DNA from: Nitriliruptoraceae bacterium
GTDB lineage: Bacteria; Actinomycetota; Nitriliruptoria; Nitriliruptorales; Nitriliruptoraceae
Direction: 5' to 3'
NCBI GenBank assembly: GCA_007134165.1
Contig: SLLJ01000491.1
Location: 1 to 14,301, forward strand
Length of the DNA stretch: 14,301 nt
Made by a program: the position numbers and the translations under genes. The notes beneath the pieces were generated by a model that saw only the letters and a list, made by a program, of their open reading frames with translations, searched no databases and was not told the origin of the DNA. The stretch's first letter is position 1; every line of letters begins with the position of its first letter. Shown here one piece after another: positions 13,098 through 14,301 of the stretch.

Positions 13098-13901
13098 GTG
13101 AGCACCGGTATCGGCGAAGCGCTGCACGATGAGCGCGAACGGCAGGGCCGCTCGATCGACGACGCGGCCCAGGCGATGCGTGCGCGCCCCGGTCAGGTCG
13201 AAGCTCTCGAACAGGAGCGCTTCGATTCCTTCGGCGGCGAGGTCTACGCCAAGGGCTTCCTGCGCAGCTACGCGGTCGTACTCGGGCTCGATCCCGGCCC
13301 CCTGCTCGACGCCTTCGACCGCGACCGCGACGATCAGCCGGTCGGGTCGCCCACCCTCGTCACCGGGATGGCCAGCCCGCCGCCTCGGCGGCGCACGCCG
13401 CCGGCCTGGGCGGCCTGGGTCCTGGTGGTCTTGCTGGTGGTCGGCGGGCTGGCGTTCCTCGGGGCGATCGGCGGTGGCCGCTCGCCGGAGACGGCGAGCC
13501 CCGACGAGCCGCTGTCCCCGCCCCCGTCGCCGGCGGAGACCGAGGAGCCGGATCCCGACGAGCCGGATCCCGACGAGCCGGATCCCGACGAGCCCGATCC
13601 CGACGAACCCGATCCCGAGCCCGAACCCGAACCCGAACCGGTCTTCGAAGGTGCCGAAGTCCTGCTCGCGCTCGAGGAGCCCAGTTGGATGCGGGTCACG
13701 GTCGACGGGGCCGTGGTGTTCGAGCAGGTCGCCGATGCCGGTGAGACCCTGCGCTTCCAGGGGGATCAGGAGGTGCTCGTGCGCTTCGGCAACGCCGGTG
13801 GGGTGCGGGTGCAGTTCAACGGTCAGGATCTCGGTGCGCCCGGGGGACGGGGCGACGTCGTCACCGTGCAGTTCACCCCCGACGGACACGAGGTGGTCTG
13901 A
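13098..13901 (+). CDS. RodZ-like protein: HTH domain, membrane helix, DUF4115
   Basis: This 267-residue protein has the RodZ plan. A cytoplasmic HTH_25/Xre-like helix-turn-helix lies at ~5-75, with the family's IGEALHDERERQGRSIDDAA, ALEQERFDSFGGEVYAKGFLRSYA and LGLDPG. A basic PPPRRRTPP stretch precedes one membrane helix (~104-123). A Pro/Asp/Glu linker with EPDPD repeats (150-174) leads to an outside DUF4115 beta domain at ~185-260 (SWMRVTVDG...VVFEQVADAGETLRFQG...VRFGNAGGVRVQFNGQDLG). RodZ links MreB filaments to the cell-wall machinery in rods. In Actinomycetota related proteins occur near ftsK and pgsA, and a role in shape, division or regulation is inferred rather than shown. The GTG has GAGGA 4-5 nt upstream. 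The next gene, rimO, starts 61 bp downstream. Confidence 0.9.
   Translation: MSTGIGEALHDERERQGRSIDDAAQAMRARPGQVEALEQERFDSFGGEVYAKGFLRSYAVVLGLDPGPLLDAFDRDRDDQPVGSPTLVTGMASPPPRRRTPPAWAAWVLVVLLVVGGLAFLGAIGGGRSPETASPDEPLSPPPSPAETEEPDPDEPDPDEPDPDEPDPDEPDPEPEPEPEPVFEGAEVLLALEEPSWMRVTVDGAVVFEQVADAGETLRFQGDQEVLVRFGNAGGVRVQFNGQDLGAPGGRGDVVTVQFTPDGHEVV
13545..13619 (+). repeat. 15-bp in-frame tandem repeat encoding EPDPD
   Basis: Five units of GAGCCGGATCCCGAC run from 13545 to 13619. The first three are identical and the last two drift by one to three bases, ending in a run of GAACCC codons (EP). They build an acidic, proline-stiffened stalk between the membrane helix and DUF4115. Confidence 0.92.
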
Positions 13902-13962
13902 CGCCGCTGTCGGCGCCTCCGACGCCGTCCCCCGATCTCACCCCCGACCCCGGAGCACCCGC

Positions 13963-14301
13963 GTGGCCGCAACCGCACGTGCCTCGATCGTCACGCTGGG
14001 CTGTGGCCGCAACGAAGTCGACTCCCAACAACTGGCCGGCCTGCTGCTGCGCGACGACATCGAGGTGGTCGACGACCCCGATGCGCACGACGACCTCGAC
14101 GTGCTGCTGGTCAACACCTGTGCGTTCATCGCGCCGGCGAAGCAGGAGTCCATCGATACGGTGCTCGCCGCCTGCGGGCGCAAGCAAGAGGGACGGGCCC
14201 GGGCGGTGATCGTGGTCGGCTGCCTCGCCCAGCGTTACCCGCAGGAGTTGGCCGAGGCGATCCCCGAGGCCGACGCCATCGTCGGGTTCGACGGCTACCC
14301 C
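13963..14301 (+). CDS. rimO: Ribosomal protein S12 methylthiotransferase RimO (3' end outside window)
   Basis: The first 113 residues of a radical SAM methylthiotransferase are present, all within the N-terminal UPF0004 domain that holds the second [4Fe-4S] cluster. The three cluster cysteines are visible: TLGCGRNEVDS (C14), LLVNTCAFIAPAKQESIDTV, and VVGCLAQRYPQELAEAIPEAD followed by AIVGFDGY. The GCxxNxVDS and NTCxFI...AKxESI patterns fit RimO, which methylthiolates an aspartate of S12, better than MiaB, which modifies tRNA. The radical SAM CxxxCxxC and TRAM parts lie beyond the window. GGAG at 13952-13955 is 7 nt before the GTG start. The place after ftsK and the HTH gene fits the usual actinobacterial order, where pgsA often follows. 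Confidence 0.92.
   Translation, partial: MAATARASIVTLGCGRNEVDSQQLAGLLLRDDIEVVDDPDAHDDLDVLLVNTCAFIAPAKQESIDTVLAACGRKQEGRARAVIVVGCLAQRYPQELAEAIPEADAIVGFDGYP

Noticed and set aside
12963..13889. Long minus-strand extension of the small membrane protein (to 403 aa) through the RodZ-like gene
   Set aside because: The added part includes GIGLVGIRLVGIRL-type repeats that are just the antisense of the EPDPD array, while a signal peptide begins at 12962.
1..14301. Defence island, prophage, integrative element or secondary-metabolite cluster
   Set aside because: No integrase, transposase, toxin-antitoxin, restriction or biosynthetic core gene was seen. The gene content and even base composition look like a chromosomal core block.

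Overview
The window is about 70% GC with strongly GC-biased third codon positions, many GTG starts, Shine-Dalgarno sites of the GGAG/GAGGAG type and TANNNT-like -10 boxes. Together with the gene order, this suggests a high-GC member of the Actinomycetota, perhaps a deep-branching class; the exact taxon cannot be fixed from the sequence alone. No rRNA, tRNA, CRISPR array, insertion sequence or phage gene was seen.

Layout. Positions 1-239 hold the C-terminal tail of a Pro/Ala/Glu-repeat protein on the + strand. It abuts a minus-strand ABC exporter (240-2117). Diverging from the exporter is an N-terminally anchored SGNH hydrolase (2210-2974). It converges within 4 bp on a minus-strand TrkA-N (RCK) potassium channel (2979-4034). 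Next is a + strand pair, a double-length ThyX-like protein (4103-5689) overlapped by a four-helix membrane protein (5686-6054), ending in a strong hairpin. Facing it on the minus strand is a two-gene unit, a Dabb-domain protein and a CYTH-domain protein (6920-6145). From 7023 the + strand carries dapA and rnj (4-bp overlap), then a 511-bp repeat-rich noncoding gap, then ftsK. A small minus-strand secreted or membrane protein (12962-12678) lies between ftsK and a RodZ-like HTH/DUF4115 protein (13098-13901). The 5' end of rimO (13963 to the edge) closes the window.

How the genes fit together. From memory, the order thyX - dapA - rnj - ftsK - (HTH/RodZ-like) - rimO is close to a conserved core block of Actinomycetota such as Streptomyces and Mycobacterium. 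Lysine/peptidoglycan precursor synthesis (DapA), RNA processing (RNase J), chromosome segregation at division (FtsK), cell shape (RodZ-like) and ribosomal protein modification (RimO) sit side by side. The thyX position is occupied not by a standard ~250-aa ThyX but by a 528-aa tandem form. Its N-terminal half keeps an E-x-S-x-R-Y motif but has lost RHR, and its C-terminal half keeps RHR and the NAR...LR helix but has lost E-x-S-x-R-Y. This split active site is the most interesting item in the window. The repeat families in the rnj-ftsK gap and the probably leaderless small gene next to ftsK come next.
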